Shown here: in pieces, positions 1 through 7,800 of the stretch
Numbering within the stretch: position 1 is the first letter of the stretch
Layout: every line of letters begins with the position of its first letter
Assembly (NCBI RefSeq): GCF_039941015.1
Contig: NZ_JBDVFI010000067.1
Reading direction: 5' to 3' (one strand)
Length of the DNA: 64,000 nucleotides
From: Sedimentitalea sp039941015
Lineage (GTDB): Bacteria > Pseudomonadota > Alphaproteobacteria > Rhodobacterales > Rhodobacteraceae
Notes under the pieces: generated by a model
The model's input: only the letters and a program-made list of their open reading frames with translations
Database searches by the model: none
Told to the model about the DNA's origin: nothing
Translations under genes and position numbers: made by a program

Positions 1-1101
1 GCTGGTCGACGTGCTGGTCCATGTTTCTGCCAGTCTGACGGCCGCCTTGGCGTCAACCAGACCGAAGCCGTAGTCATTGCTGACATGCAAGCCACCGCCG
101 TTCCAGTTGTTCGCATCGTTCCAGCGCCAGCTAGCGGCACCGGCGGTACCCTGTTCAAAACCTTGCGCCGCCGCGCCGACATCGCTGCCCACATGGCGCG
201 CGGTATAGGAAAGGATCTCCTGGACATCCCGCCAGCCGAGATTGGGGTTTGCTTCGAGCATCAGGGCAACGACACCAGCGACCTGCGGGGCGGCTGCAGA
301 CGTGCCGCCGAATGTGTTGGTATAGTCGGAGTTGGTATACCCTGCGGTCCCAGTGTTGTCGGTCGTGGAAATCGCGGCGTTGTTGTTGGTATCATCGGCA
401 AAGGCCGACACCAGAACATTTGCGCCCGGTGTCGAAAAATCCGTAACCTGCCCGTCTTGACGCACGGCGGCTACCGAAATCGTCCCGTGATGCGAATCGA
501 TGGCTTCGGCGGTGCCTTCCTCGCGGAGCGCGCCATTGGCTGCTGAACGGCTGTTGCCGGACGATTTGACCAGCACAGTTCCTAGGTCCACACCACCAAC
601 TGTGCGACCATTGGCCAGAGCGTTTTCAACGGCAGTGATCAACCCGTCGCGATCTTGGAATACGCCGGAACCTTCACCATAGCTCATGCTGACCACGTCG
701 TGGTTGGCCGTTACGGCCAGATTGATGGCATCTTCGATCTCGTCGCGCGACCAGTCGGTCTTGTAGCCGATCAGATCTGCGCCAAAGGCCACGCCAACGG
801 TGCCCTCGCCATCGACTGCTGCGCCGATGATACCCATGACCGGCGTGCCGTGGTTGTCCGGTTCATTTGGATCGGGCAGGGCGATTGCGTCGCCATTCTC
901 GAAATCCCAGTCGAGATCGGTGCGGTAGTTGTCAAAATCTGGGTGGTTATAATCAAATCCCCGGTCAATGACCGCGACCCGGACGCCCGAGCCGTCATAA
1001 TCATCCCAGACATCGACGAGATTGAGATCGAATTGTCCGGGGGTGTTGTTCTGCAGATGCCACTGGTTTGCGAAGCGGGGGTCGTTGGGAATAAAGGCCA
1101 T
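1..1101 (-). CDS. S8 family (subtilisin-like) serine protease, C-terminus outside window
   Basis: Subtilase of which only the first 367 codons are visible; the gene runs off the left edge. The start is the ATG complementary to 1099-1101, five codons after an in-frame TGA. The catalytic triad is readable: Asp46 in VAVIDRGFD, His84 in NHGTPVMG and Ser268 in GGTSAAAP, so the enzyme should be active. It begins directly with the catalytic domain and has no signal peptide. In marine Rhodobacterales such proteases usually continue into a P-domain and calcium-binding repeats and leave by type I secretion, but that part cannot be seen here. The alternative, an intracellular maturation protease for the neighbouring YcaO locus, is only a possibility. 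Confidence 0.9.
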   Translation of the reverse strand, partial: MAFIPNDPRFANQWHLQNNTPGQFDLNLVDVWDDYDGSGVRVAVIDRGFDYNHPDFDNYRTDLDWDFENGDAIALPDPNEPDNHGTPVMGIIGAAVDGEGTVGVAFGADLIGYKTDWSRDEIEDAINLAVTANHDVVSMSYGEGSGVFQDRDGLITAVENALANGRTVGGVDLGTVLVKSSGNSRSAANGALREEGTAEAIDSHHGTISVAAVRQDGQVTDFSTPGANVLVSAFADDTNNNAAISTTDNTGTAGYTNSDYTNTFGGTSAAAPQVAGVVALMLEANPNLGWRDVQEILSYTARHVGSDVGAAAQGFEQGTAGAASWRWNDANNWNGGGLHVSNDYGFGLVDAKAAVRLAETWTSTSTS

Positions 1102-1326
1102 GACGTTTTCCAATCAAATTTATCTATTGCGAACGCCACAGAACTGGCCCGCTAATCGGCAGGCCCTGCGGCTCACACTCGCTTAGCGGGTGTCCGTAGG
1201 TGAAACCGTCAATGTTGCGTCAATCTGTGCAACCGGCGGCTGAGGGTTACCTATGAAATGCAGCCGTTTCCCGTATAGTCAGGTTATCCTCTATTGATGG
1301 ACATTGGCTGTTTAGGAGATTTTGAT

Positions 1327-1875
1327 ATGGCACCGCGTTATTCAGTGTTTGGAAACAATCCGATCGAACTCAAGACGCGCAAGGCGTTGCGGGTGATGGG
1401 CAGGCTGATCGAAGGGTGGAGCATTGATCCCGACAGCCGTCCCGCAGGCGCACGGACCGAGCTGGACGGGCGGCTTATCGTCTTTCCCCGCGCCGCGTTG
1501 CAAAAAACGTTGGAGGGGCTGCCGGATGCGGACCGGCTGACTGAAGACGACTATGAATTGCGCGACAACATCGCCGAAATCGAACTGTTACTGCGCCGCC
1601 CCGACCGGTTCTCGATCGTATTGCCCGAACCCGAGGCTATCGAGTTCCAGCATCGCGCGCTGCAACAGGATCTCTGGCCGACGGTTACCCTGCCGATGGT
1701 CTATGGGGATATTCCTTGGGACACGGCCAGCCAGGATTGGGCGGTTCATGTCGAAATCGCTGAAATGCGGGACGACGATCCGGCCGGGTACATGGTTCAA
1801 TTGTCAGGCGAGAACCCGCTGGATGAATTCCTGCGTCCTTATCTGGCGGGCTATTGTTGCACGCAATGCAGTTGA
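1327..1875 (+). CDS. Unknown 182-residue protein with a cysteine-rich C-terminal tail
   Basis: I do not recognise this family. The ATG at 1327 is preferred over the upstream in-frame ATG at 1294 because AGGAG lies 8 bases before it. The protein is acidic and soluble, with no signal peptide or membrane segment. From this start its only three cysteines sit in the last six residues, CCTQCS, after a Gly-Tyr. The tail codons (1855-1872) lie wholly inside a 25-bp convergent overlap with the 3' end of the SARP regulator gene. Next to a YcaO gene, a Cys/Thr/Ser tail looks like a RiPP core region, but the body is long for a leader and the tail could simply be an extension into the neighbour. Confidence 0.75.
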   Translation: MAPRYSVFGNNPIELKTRKALRVMGRLIEGWSIDPDSRPAGARTELDGRLIVFPRAALQKTLEGLPDADRLTEDDYELRDNIAEIELLLRRPDRFSIVLPEPEAIEFQHRALQQDLWPTVTLPMVYGDIPWDTASQDWAVHVEIAEMRDDDPAGYMVQLSGENPLDEFLRPYLAGYCCTQCS

Positions 1876-3782
1876 AGCCCCGCGGCACCCGCCGCTCCTT
1901 CGGCCATCCAGCGGCGTTGCGTTGCATTCCGGACCGGAAAACACGAAAGATACCAGGCACATATCGACTGGTCGCTCGGTTTGGCTTCACCTGACCAGTT
2001 GGCCAGTGACAGCGCCTCGAACTCTGCCCAGGATGCACGCGCTTCGTCTCGTCGGTCCAGATGCCAGAGCGCTGCTGCCTTCCATGCGGGAACGTTGAGG
2101 ATCGCGGACCCCGCATTGTCGGCGGCCGCGACACAGCCCTCGAAATCACCGGCGAGAAACCGGATCGGCATGTGAAACCCCCATTGAAAGGGCGCGGTGG
2201 TCCAACCTTCATCGATCACCTTCTGGCTGAGTTCGGTGGCAAGCGGCAGTTCATCGGAAAAGGCCGCGCCCAGAGCCGACGATAGCATTGTCCAGGGATC
2301 GTTCGGGTTGCAGTGCCGCGCCATCGCATACCCGGCTGAGGCCTGATCATATTCTTCCAGCAGACAGCAGGCCCAGGCCCGGTGCAGATGCGCGCGCGCG
2401 TCCAGCGGGTCTAGCGCAACGGCCTTGCTCGCCAGTCGTTTGCTTTCCTGATGGGTCTCTTTTTGCCGGAACATGCAAGGCTGCATCAGATGCATAGAGT
2501 TCATCAGGCGTGCGAGACTACTGTAGCCCATCGAGGCTTCGGGTGCCTTGTCGATCACCCGTTGGAAGCAGCGCGCCGCAGCGGCACGGCCTTGCGCGCG
2601 GAATTCGTCGAGATGCTGATTGCCGATCAGCCAGTCATCAAATGCGCTCGCCCCGAACTCAGTTCTGCTCAGTTCCTGAATCCGCGTCAGGGACACATAG
2701 ATCGACAATGAAGATGCCAGTCGGCTGACGATCGCGGCCTGGGTTTGCAACCAGTGATCGGTGAGTTCGGTCCAGCGGTCGCTCCACAACGCCGCCCCGT
2801 CGCTGGTGCGTTTCAGCACGGCCAGCAACAGAAGCTCTCGTTCGTCGCCGCCAAGGGACACGTCGAGCGCATAGTCCACCGGAGCGCTGACAATGCTCAG
2901 ATCCACAATCTCAAACGCGCGGAACCGCAGCAATGTCGCCATCAGTTCGGCGCGAAACAGGATGGCGACACCGGTGGCATAGGATGACCCGCCCGCAGTC
3001 ACAGGGGGCAGACCAATGCGAAGCTGTTGCATTGGGTTGTTTGATGTCTCTGGAGTTGGCGTGGGTTCCTGCGCCTTGATCCGGGCGATCAGGGCGAGGG
3101 TCTCGCTACCGGGCTCTGCGTCAAATTCTTCTTCGAGATGTGTCCAGAGCGCTTCGTATGTGCGTAGTGCCTGTGCCGTCTGACCGTTCGCGTGATAGTG
3201 CCGGATCAGGAACCGCACCGCCTTTTCGTCGGCAGGGTCCAGTGCCAGCAGCGCATCGGCCGCGCGGCGCGCAACCTGTTGATCCGGCTGATCTAACAGC
3301 GCCGCCAGCCTTTCGCGCATGCGGTTTTCCATGTCCTGCCGCAGCAGACGCCGCCAGCTCTCGTACATCTCGCCTCGCGCGGGCTCTGCCGCCAGTAGAT
3401 CATCGGGGCGAAGCGCACCATGCAGCAGGTCTTCTCTGACATGGCCGCTGTTGATTTCCTGCAATAGAAGGCTGACATCTGTCTCGATGTCCTCGGTCAA
3501 CAGAGCAACGGCGTTGCGGTCGGCGCGCAGGGCAGAAGCAATTGGACCATCCGGACGACTCAACGCGTGCAGAACCTGCCGCAGATTTTGGCGGGCCCGA
3601 GCGTCTGGTGACGCTTCCCAGATTGTTGCGGCGAGCCGTCCGCGATCTTCTGAATGATTCTTGCACACCGCGAGATAGGCAAGGATCGCGCGCGCCGAGG
3701 CTGATCGTATCGGGATCTCCTGACCTGTCAAAGTGACCCGAAAGCGTCCAAAGAGATGTAGGCGCAATTTGGCGTCAGTCAT
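1851..3782 (-). CDS. SARP-type regulator: winged helix, BTAD and TPR domains
   Basis: Predicted transcriptional regulator of 643 residues. Residues about 5-95 resemble the OmpR-like winged helix of SARP activators (LRLHLFGRFRVTLTG start). About 100-240 form the bacterial transcriptional activator domain, with the typical LDPADEKAVRFLIRHYHANG helix pair. A middle region (about 255-370) resembles the TolB-like segment of CadC/adenylate-cyclase-type regulators, and tetratricopeptide-like helices fill the C-terminus. It starts 6 bases after the YcaO stop and has only a weak GGAG inside the YcaO end, so the two are probably one transcript with coupled translation. Its 3' end overlaps the convergent cysteine-tailed gene. 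It probably controls the YcaO locus, but no operator could be identified. Confidence 0.8.
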   Translation of the reverse strand: MTDAKLRLHLFGRFRVTLTGQEIPIRSASARAILAYLAVCKNHSEDRGRLAATIWEASPDARARQNLRQVLHALSRPDGPIASALRADRNAVALLTEDIETDVSLLLQEINSGHVREDLLHGALRPDDLLAAEPARGEMYESWRRLLRQDMENRMRERLAALLDQPDQQVARRAADALLALDPADEKAVRFLIRHYHANGQTAQALRTYEALWTHLEEEFDAEPGSETLALIARIKAQEPTPTPETSNNPMQQLRIGLPPVTAGGSSYATGVAILFRAELMATLLRFRAFEIVDLSIVSAPVDYALDVSLGGDERELLLLAVLKRTSDGAALWSDRWTELTDHWLQTQAAIVSRLASSLSIYVSLTRIQELSRTEFGASAFDDWLIGNQHLDEFRAQGRAAAARCFQRVIDKAPEASMGYSSLARLMNSMHLMQPCMFRQKETHQESKRLASKAVALDPLDARAHLHRAWACCLLEEYDQASAGYAMARHCNPNDPWTMLSSALGAAFSDELPLATELSQKVIDEGWTTAPFQWGFHMPIRFLAGDFEGCVAAADNAGSAILNVPAWKAAALWHLDRRDEARASWAEFEALSLANWSGEAKPSDQSICAWYLSCFPVRNATQRRWMAEGAAGAAGLQLHCVQQ

Positions 3783-3788
3783 GAGGGG

Positions 3789-4667
3789 TCACGCTCCGTA
3801 CAGATTCCAGCGCAGCGCAGTGTTGCACTGATTCTTGTCTTGTGAAAGCGGTGCGAGATCGGCGGACGTCGCGGTGACAATCTGGTGGCCGTCAATGGGT
3901 TGTGTAAGGCGGTTCACGGATAGGGCGATACCCGCGTCTGAAAGGGAGGCGCCGATATCACCCCGAAATCGGTTATCCGCATGATCCTTGATCTTAAAAT
4001 GGTTATTCATCTGTTCGATTGTGAGCGACTCAGCGCGATCCAGAACGCGTTGTTCAAAGCCTGACAACGCTACCCCGGCGGCTTGCCGGTGCTGAGCAAC
4101 GGAAAGACCAAATTCCATCTGATAGAGTTCCCGCAACGCAGCGGTCGCCGCGTCGGAATTGTCCAGTTCGCAGGCCGCTCCAAAACAAAGTGAGCGACCC
4201 GTTTGATCGCAGGACCAGGCAACAAAGGCGGGCGGTAAATTTGGTTGCCCAAGTTGTAGCAGCCCCGTCCGGCGCGGTTTGCGGCGTTTCCAGTTTGCCT
4301 CGGCTTTGGCAAAGGCGGCATTTGTCGCGGGTGAAGGTTTGCTCGCCAGCAGAGTGCCGGCCCACCACGACAAACAGGTCCAGCGTTCGACCAGTTCCAG
4401 GATAGCGCGCGTTTCAATCTGTGCCACGTCATCGCGGCCTGCGGCCATGCCCGAAATGGCGACGTTGTCTTGTGTATCTGGTGTCGCACCAAGCGCTTGC
4501 GCCACCCGCTCTGCACGTTCGCCATCATGACGCAACTCGGCCTCTTGTGGAGTGCATCCGATGCCTGTTGCGCTGATCGGTTGATTGCCCTGCCGCGTAA
4601 CTGACGCGTGGACAAACAAGTTGGGAACATCAGGCAAAGAACCGCGAAACATGTGTGAATCGAGCAT
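3789..4667 (-). CDS. Compact YcaO-family ATP-dependent enzyme
   Basis: YcaO proteins activate peptide backbone amides with ATP, to form azolines, amidines or thioamides, or to help ribosomal protein S12 methylthiolation. The family motifs are visible: ExxER at residues 50-54, the RiPP-type ELVER at 91-95 followed by WW at 101-102, and RELYQ at 179-183. At 292 residues it is clearly shorter than the usual 380-450. A stop codon lies just upstream, so no longer N-terminus is possible, and the C-terminus lacks the PxPxP end of azoline-forming members. No TfuA, ThiF-like or E1-like partner is encoded nearby. It is followed 6 bases later by the SARP gene. Function is unknown; membership of the family is fairly sure. 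Confidence 0.8.
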   Translation of the reverse strand: MLDSHMFRGSLPDVPNLFVHASVTRQGNQPISATGIGCTPQEAELRHDGERAERVAQALGATPDTQDNVAISGMAAGRDDVAQIETRAILELVERWTCLSWWAGTLLASKPSPATNAAFAKAEANWKRRKPRRTGLLQLGQPNLPPAFVAWSCDQTGRSLCFGAACELDNSDAATAALRELYQMEFGLSVAQHRQAAGVALSGFEQRVLDRAESLTIEQMNNHFKIKDHADNRFRGDIGASLSDAGIALSVNRLTQPIDGHQIVTATSADLAPLSQDKNQCNTALRWNLYGA

Positions 4668-4875
4668 TGACGCGAGGGATAGTCAATTCCGCATTGGTTC
4701 ACCAAAGGCGCTTATGCGCCGATCATCCGGTTTGGTGTTCACTGGGCGCAAGACAGGCAGGGCGGCGAGGTGTGATCTGCTCGACGATAATAAATGTGTC
4801 GTGGAAAAGTGAATTTCTGCACAAACGCGGCTTGACGGGGCAGGGACGTCGCCATATTACCCCCTGACGCAGCGG

Positions 4876-4952
4876 GCGGTTGTAGCTCAGCTGGTTAGAG
4901 TGCCGGCCTGTCACGCCGGAGGTCGCGGGTTCGAGCCCCGTCAACCGCGCCA
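4876..4952 (+). tRNA. tRNA-Asp (GTC), copy 1
   Basis: A 77-base tRNA with acceptor arms GCGGTTG and CAACCGC, discriminator G and an encoded CCA at 4950-4952. The anticodon loop CCTGTCACG places GTC, and the T arm carries GGTTCGAGCCC. It is identical to a second copy 164 bp downstream. Confidence 0.97.
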
Positions 4953-4984
4953 CTGCTGCGTTTCAACTGAGAAGCACGAAACAG

Positions 4985-5006
4985 GCTCGCATTTGCGGGC
5001 TTTTTT
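4985..5006 (+). terminator. Rho-independent terminator after the first tRNA-Asp
   Basis: The stem GCTCGC / GCGGGC (one G-U pair) with an ATTT loop is followed by six T (5001-5006). It lies 32 bases after the tRNA, so the two tRNA genes may be transcribed separately. Confidence 0.65.
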
Positions 5007-5116
5007 CATTTTGCGTTGCTTGGTTCGACGTAAACGACAGTGCCCATCGCAGAGATTAAACAGTTCACTTATGCGCTTGACGCGCGCAATTGCTTGGCCT
5101 ATCCCGCCGCTACTGC

Positions 5117-5193
5117 GCGGTTGTAGCTCAGCTGGTTAGAGTGCCGGCCTGTCACGCCGGAGGTCGCGGGTTCGAGCCCCGTCAACCGCGCCA
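5117..5193 (+). tRNA. tRNA-Asp (GTC), copy 2
   Basis: Identical over all 77 bases to the tRNA at 4876-4952, including the encoded CCA at 5191-5193. The flanking bases differ between copies, so the duplication covers little more than the tRNA itself. Confidence 0.97.
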
Positions 5194-5202
5194 CTTCTCT
5201 CA

Positions 5203-5919
5203 TTACTCATATGCGTAAAAGTATCCGAGCCGGGCCTCTTCTTCCCGGTCCAGTTGCGCTTGCAGGTAGGCGAGGTCGCTCGGTGACATCCTGTCAGGTG
5301 TCTGCGGGCGTTGTTCGACGGCGGGTTTGAATTTGGAGCCCAATCGCTTTGCCACCGGACGGAACGGGGCGTCGCGCGCGGGCAGGCCGAGGGCCGTAAT
5401 CAGATGATCGATGCGTCGCTCGGGGTCAGCCTGAACCTCTTCCATCCGCAGGATCACACAGGTGCAGTCGCGGTTGAGGTAACCGATCAACGAGGCGAGC
5501 TTGGCGCTGCGAAGGGCAAACAGGTTTTTGTAAAACATACCAGTAAGCGGATCGCGATCCTGCAACAGCGGCTGACCAACAATACCGCTGGCGCCGTCGA
5601 AATAGCGGGGGCGGTCGATGATGGTCTGCCATGGTGTGCGTATGAAATCGGAAAACGCGAGCCGTTGAATCTCAGGCACCGTATGCCACGGCTTGGCATG
5701 CATCGACAGCGCCCAGTCCACTGCATTGCGCACTACGCAGATCACCGCAAGATCCGGTGGAACCGCCATGGCCTGCGCAAACCCATGTTTCCAGCCTAGC
5801 GCCTCTGTCGGTTGCAGCGGCGTATTGCGGCCCATCAGGCGTTTGACAAAGTTCGTGCCGGACGATCGCTCGCCAAGCACCTGAAAGCGGGTCGGGGGCG
5901 TATTGGTGCGCTGCACCAT
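5203..5919 (-). CDS. Sulfotransferase-like P-loop protein
   Basis: A 238-residue soluble protein. The N-terminal FQVLGERSSGTNFVKRL contains the loop that in sulfotransferases binds the 5'-phosphosulfate of PAPS, and VICVVRNAVDWALSM resembles the second 3'-phosphate-binding segment with an Arg and a Ser. This suggests transfer of sulfate to a sugar or other small acceptor. The ATG at 5917-5919 is chosen over a TTG one codon upstream; no good ribosome binding site is visible. It is convergent with the tRNA-Asp and divergent from the glycosyltransferase gene, which may share a surface-polysaccharide role, but this is inferred from proximity only. The acceptor is unknown. Confidence 0.7.
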   Translation of the reverse strand: MVQRTNTPPTRFQVLGERSSGTNFVKRLMGRNTPLQPTEALGWKHGFAQAMAVPPDLAVICVVRNAVDWALSMHAKPWHTVPEIQRLAFSDFIRTPWQTIIDRPRYFDGASGIVGQPLLQDRDPLTGMFYKNLFALRSAKLASLIGYLNRDCTCVILRMEEVQADPERRIDHLITALGLPARDAPFRPVAKRLGSKFKPAVEQRPQTPDRMSPSDLAYLQAQLDREEEARLGYFYAYE

Positions 5920-6077
5920 CAATCCGGTTTGGGCGAAATCGGGAGAGAGCAGGGCGCGGTCCTCTTGTATCTGGTGTGGATGTCCGGAGCGACGGAAACC
6001 CGAAATTAGAAATTCTCTTATACCGGCATTGCCGCTAAGACTAAGCCAAAACGCAAACAGCGAGCAGGATTGCTTAC

Positions 6078-6950
6078 ATGCAGACAGCGGCGGCCCTGAC
6101 GATGGTGCGTGACGACGCCTTTTTTCTCAAGGCGTGGCTGCGCCATTATGGTGGTCTATTGGGCCGGGAAAACTGTTACATCGTGAACCACGGGCGCGGC
6201 GAGATCGTTGCCGATCTTGCACAGGGCTGCAACGTGATCGGGATACCGGGCGACGCCCACAAGAATTTTGACATGAAGCGGTGGCGGTTGCTGAACAACC
6301 TCGTAATGGGGCTGCGCTGCTACTACGATCATGTGATCGTTGGCGATGTGGATGAACTTGTGGTGCTGGATCCCGAGGCTGGCATCGATCTGCCACAGTT
6401 CTTGAGCAGTGTTCCACCCAACCGGGTGCTGACGCCTCTGGGGCTTGAGGTGATCCACCGGATTGAGTTGGAGCATGACAGGATTGAGGATCACATCCTC
6501 GGACCGCGCAGACATGTCCGGCCAGCTCCGCATTACTCAAAACCCTGCGTGGTCTCGGCAGGGACCAAGATCGCACGCGGTGGACACTTCACCCAATACG
6601 AGAGGCTGCACACGCCCGATCATCTGTATCTTTTGCACCTGAAATTCTGTGACCAGGGCGCCTATTCCGAGGCGATGGACCGGCGCAATGCGATGAGCGC
6701 CGCCACGGGCGCAGGCATCAAGGAGGCTTCGATTGGCCGCCATTGGTTTGCCGAGGTCCGGGGGGAGGACCGCGCAGTGTTCGAGGCGTTCTCAGCCTTG
6801 AAAATTCAGGACGGGTTTGAAATGGGCCCGTTGCGCAGACGCATGCACAGAACATGGAAAAAGCGCGGGGAAACAGGATATTGGGAGTTTGATCGACCTG
6901 ATTTCGATACTCAATACCTGCTGCCGGAACGTTTCAGCGGGCTTGTTTGA
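6078..6950 (+). CDS. Family 2-type glycosyltransferase
   Basis: A 290-residue protein of the Glyco_tranf_2_4 type. The N-terminus AALTMVRDDAFFLKAWLRHY is the hallmark of this group. The DxD-type metal site is in VIVGDVDELVVLD at about residues 88-100, and GDAHKNFDMKRWRLLNNL precedes it. There is no membrane segment, so it should act in the cytoplasm on a nucleotide sugar. The start has AGGA 8-10 bases upstream. The sulfotransferase-like gene is divergent across about 158 bp, which suggests surface-glycan decoration. Donor and acceptor cannot be told from sequence. Confidence 0.8.
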   Translation: MQTAAALTMVRDDAFFLKAWLRHYGGLLGRENCYIVNHGRGEIVADLAQGCNVIGIPGDAHKNFDMKRWRLLNNLVMGLRCYYDHVIVGDVDELVVLDPEAGIDLPQFLSSVPPNRVLTPLGLEVIHRIELEHDRIEDHILGPRRHVRPAPHYSKPCVVSAGTKIARGGHFTQYERLHTPDHLYLLHLKFCDQGAYSEAMDRRNAMSAATGAGIKEASIGRHWFAEVRGEDRAVFEAFSALKIQDGFEMGPLRRRMHRTWKKRGETGYWEFDRPDFDTQYLLPERFSGLV

Positions 6951-6955
6951 TCCGG

Positions 6956-7708
6956 TTACTTGCGTCGCGCCTTGATTGATTTCCCGTTCTCGCCGGTCAG
7001 GATCAACGCGCCGGTTTCATCAACGCTGGCGCGAAGTGGTGCGGCGATGCTTTCAAAGAATTTCTGCTCTTGATTGCTGATCGCAGGCGGACAGGCCTTT
7101 CGCGTGGCGGCCAGAGGGCCAAAGCTGAGCGTCTCGGCCGTTAACTCGTAGCTGCCGGAATAGCGGTTGCAACCTCCGCTGCCCGAAACCTGCCCGTCTG
7201 AACCAAAAGTAAGGGTGGTTTGCAGGATATCCATGACACCCTCGCCATTGATGTCTTCGACCAGCCATTCGCCGCCGGTCAGGTCCAGTGCCGGTGCTGC
7301 AACTTGTTTGAGCATGAGCAGGCCCAGATCGGCCTCCGTCTGCGTGGGATCGACCGAATGTATGGTGTCGGTGGTCCAACGCAATTTGCCGTCGCTGTCG
7401 CGGATGATGGCGCGCACCGCATATGTGTTGCCGGTATTCAGGCTGTCTTGCGCTAGCTTGAGTTCAAAAGGGGCGGGTACACGGGCGATTGTGAATTCTG
7501 TCTGCGCAATCACAGTCGCCGCAACATCCTGTTTCGAGATGTCGCTGAGGGTGATGGTTGCTGTGCTGTCCGGTAACAGCGCAATGCGCTCGCGATAGCC
7601 GATTTGCCCAGTCACTGTGATCATATCAGTCTCCTCCGCATGGGCCGGACCAGAAAGCGAAACAAGCATCGCAAGGCAAGAATACATGATCAATGAGAGG
7701 GGGCGCAT
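6956..7708 (-). CDS. YbaY-type plus META domain envelope protein
   Basis: A 250-residue exported protein. I start it at the ATG complementary to 7706-7708, where AGGAG lies about 10 bases upstream and a clear signal peptide follows (hydrophobic core MYSCLAMLVSLSGPAHA, cleavage after AHA). Residues about 25-130 resemble the YbaY beta domain (ITVTGQIGYRERIALLPDS, AQTEFTIARVPAPFELKL). Residues about 145-245 form a META domain (GGEWLVEDING, GSGGCNRYSGSYE, GPLAATRKACP). META proteins such as HslJ are linked to envelope stress and heat response. Cys at the signal end is absent from the lipobox position, so it looks periplasmic rather than lipidated. Its 3' end almost touches the convergent glycosyltransferase gene. 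Confidence 0.8.
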   Translation of the reverse strand: MRPLSLIMYSCLAMLVSLSGPAHAEETDMITVTGQIGYRERIALLPDSTATITLSDISKQDVAATVIAQTEFTIARVPAPFELKLAQDSLNTGNTYAVRAIIRDSDGKLRWTTDTIHSVDPTQTEADLGLLMLKQVAAPALDLTGGEWLVEDINGEGVMDILQTTLTFGSDGQVSGSGGCNRYSGSYELTAETLSFGPLAATRKACPPAISNQEQKFFESIAAPLRASVDETGALILTGENGKSIKARRK

Positions 7709-7800
7709 GATGATGGTTCTCCTGGGTCGGTCGTGACGGTTTCGCCCTCTAGATGGGTGCCTTAGGCGACTGTGCAAGAACGGTTGGAAATGACGCAGGA

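Noticed and set aside
1175..1193. Small hairpin ACACTCGC/GCGGGTGT upstream of the S8 protease gene
   Set aside because: One short stem without T tract, at the 5' side of both divergent genes; not a terminator and no known operator.
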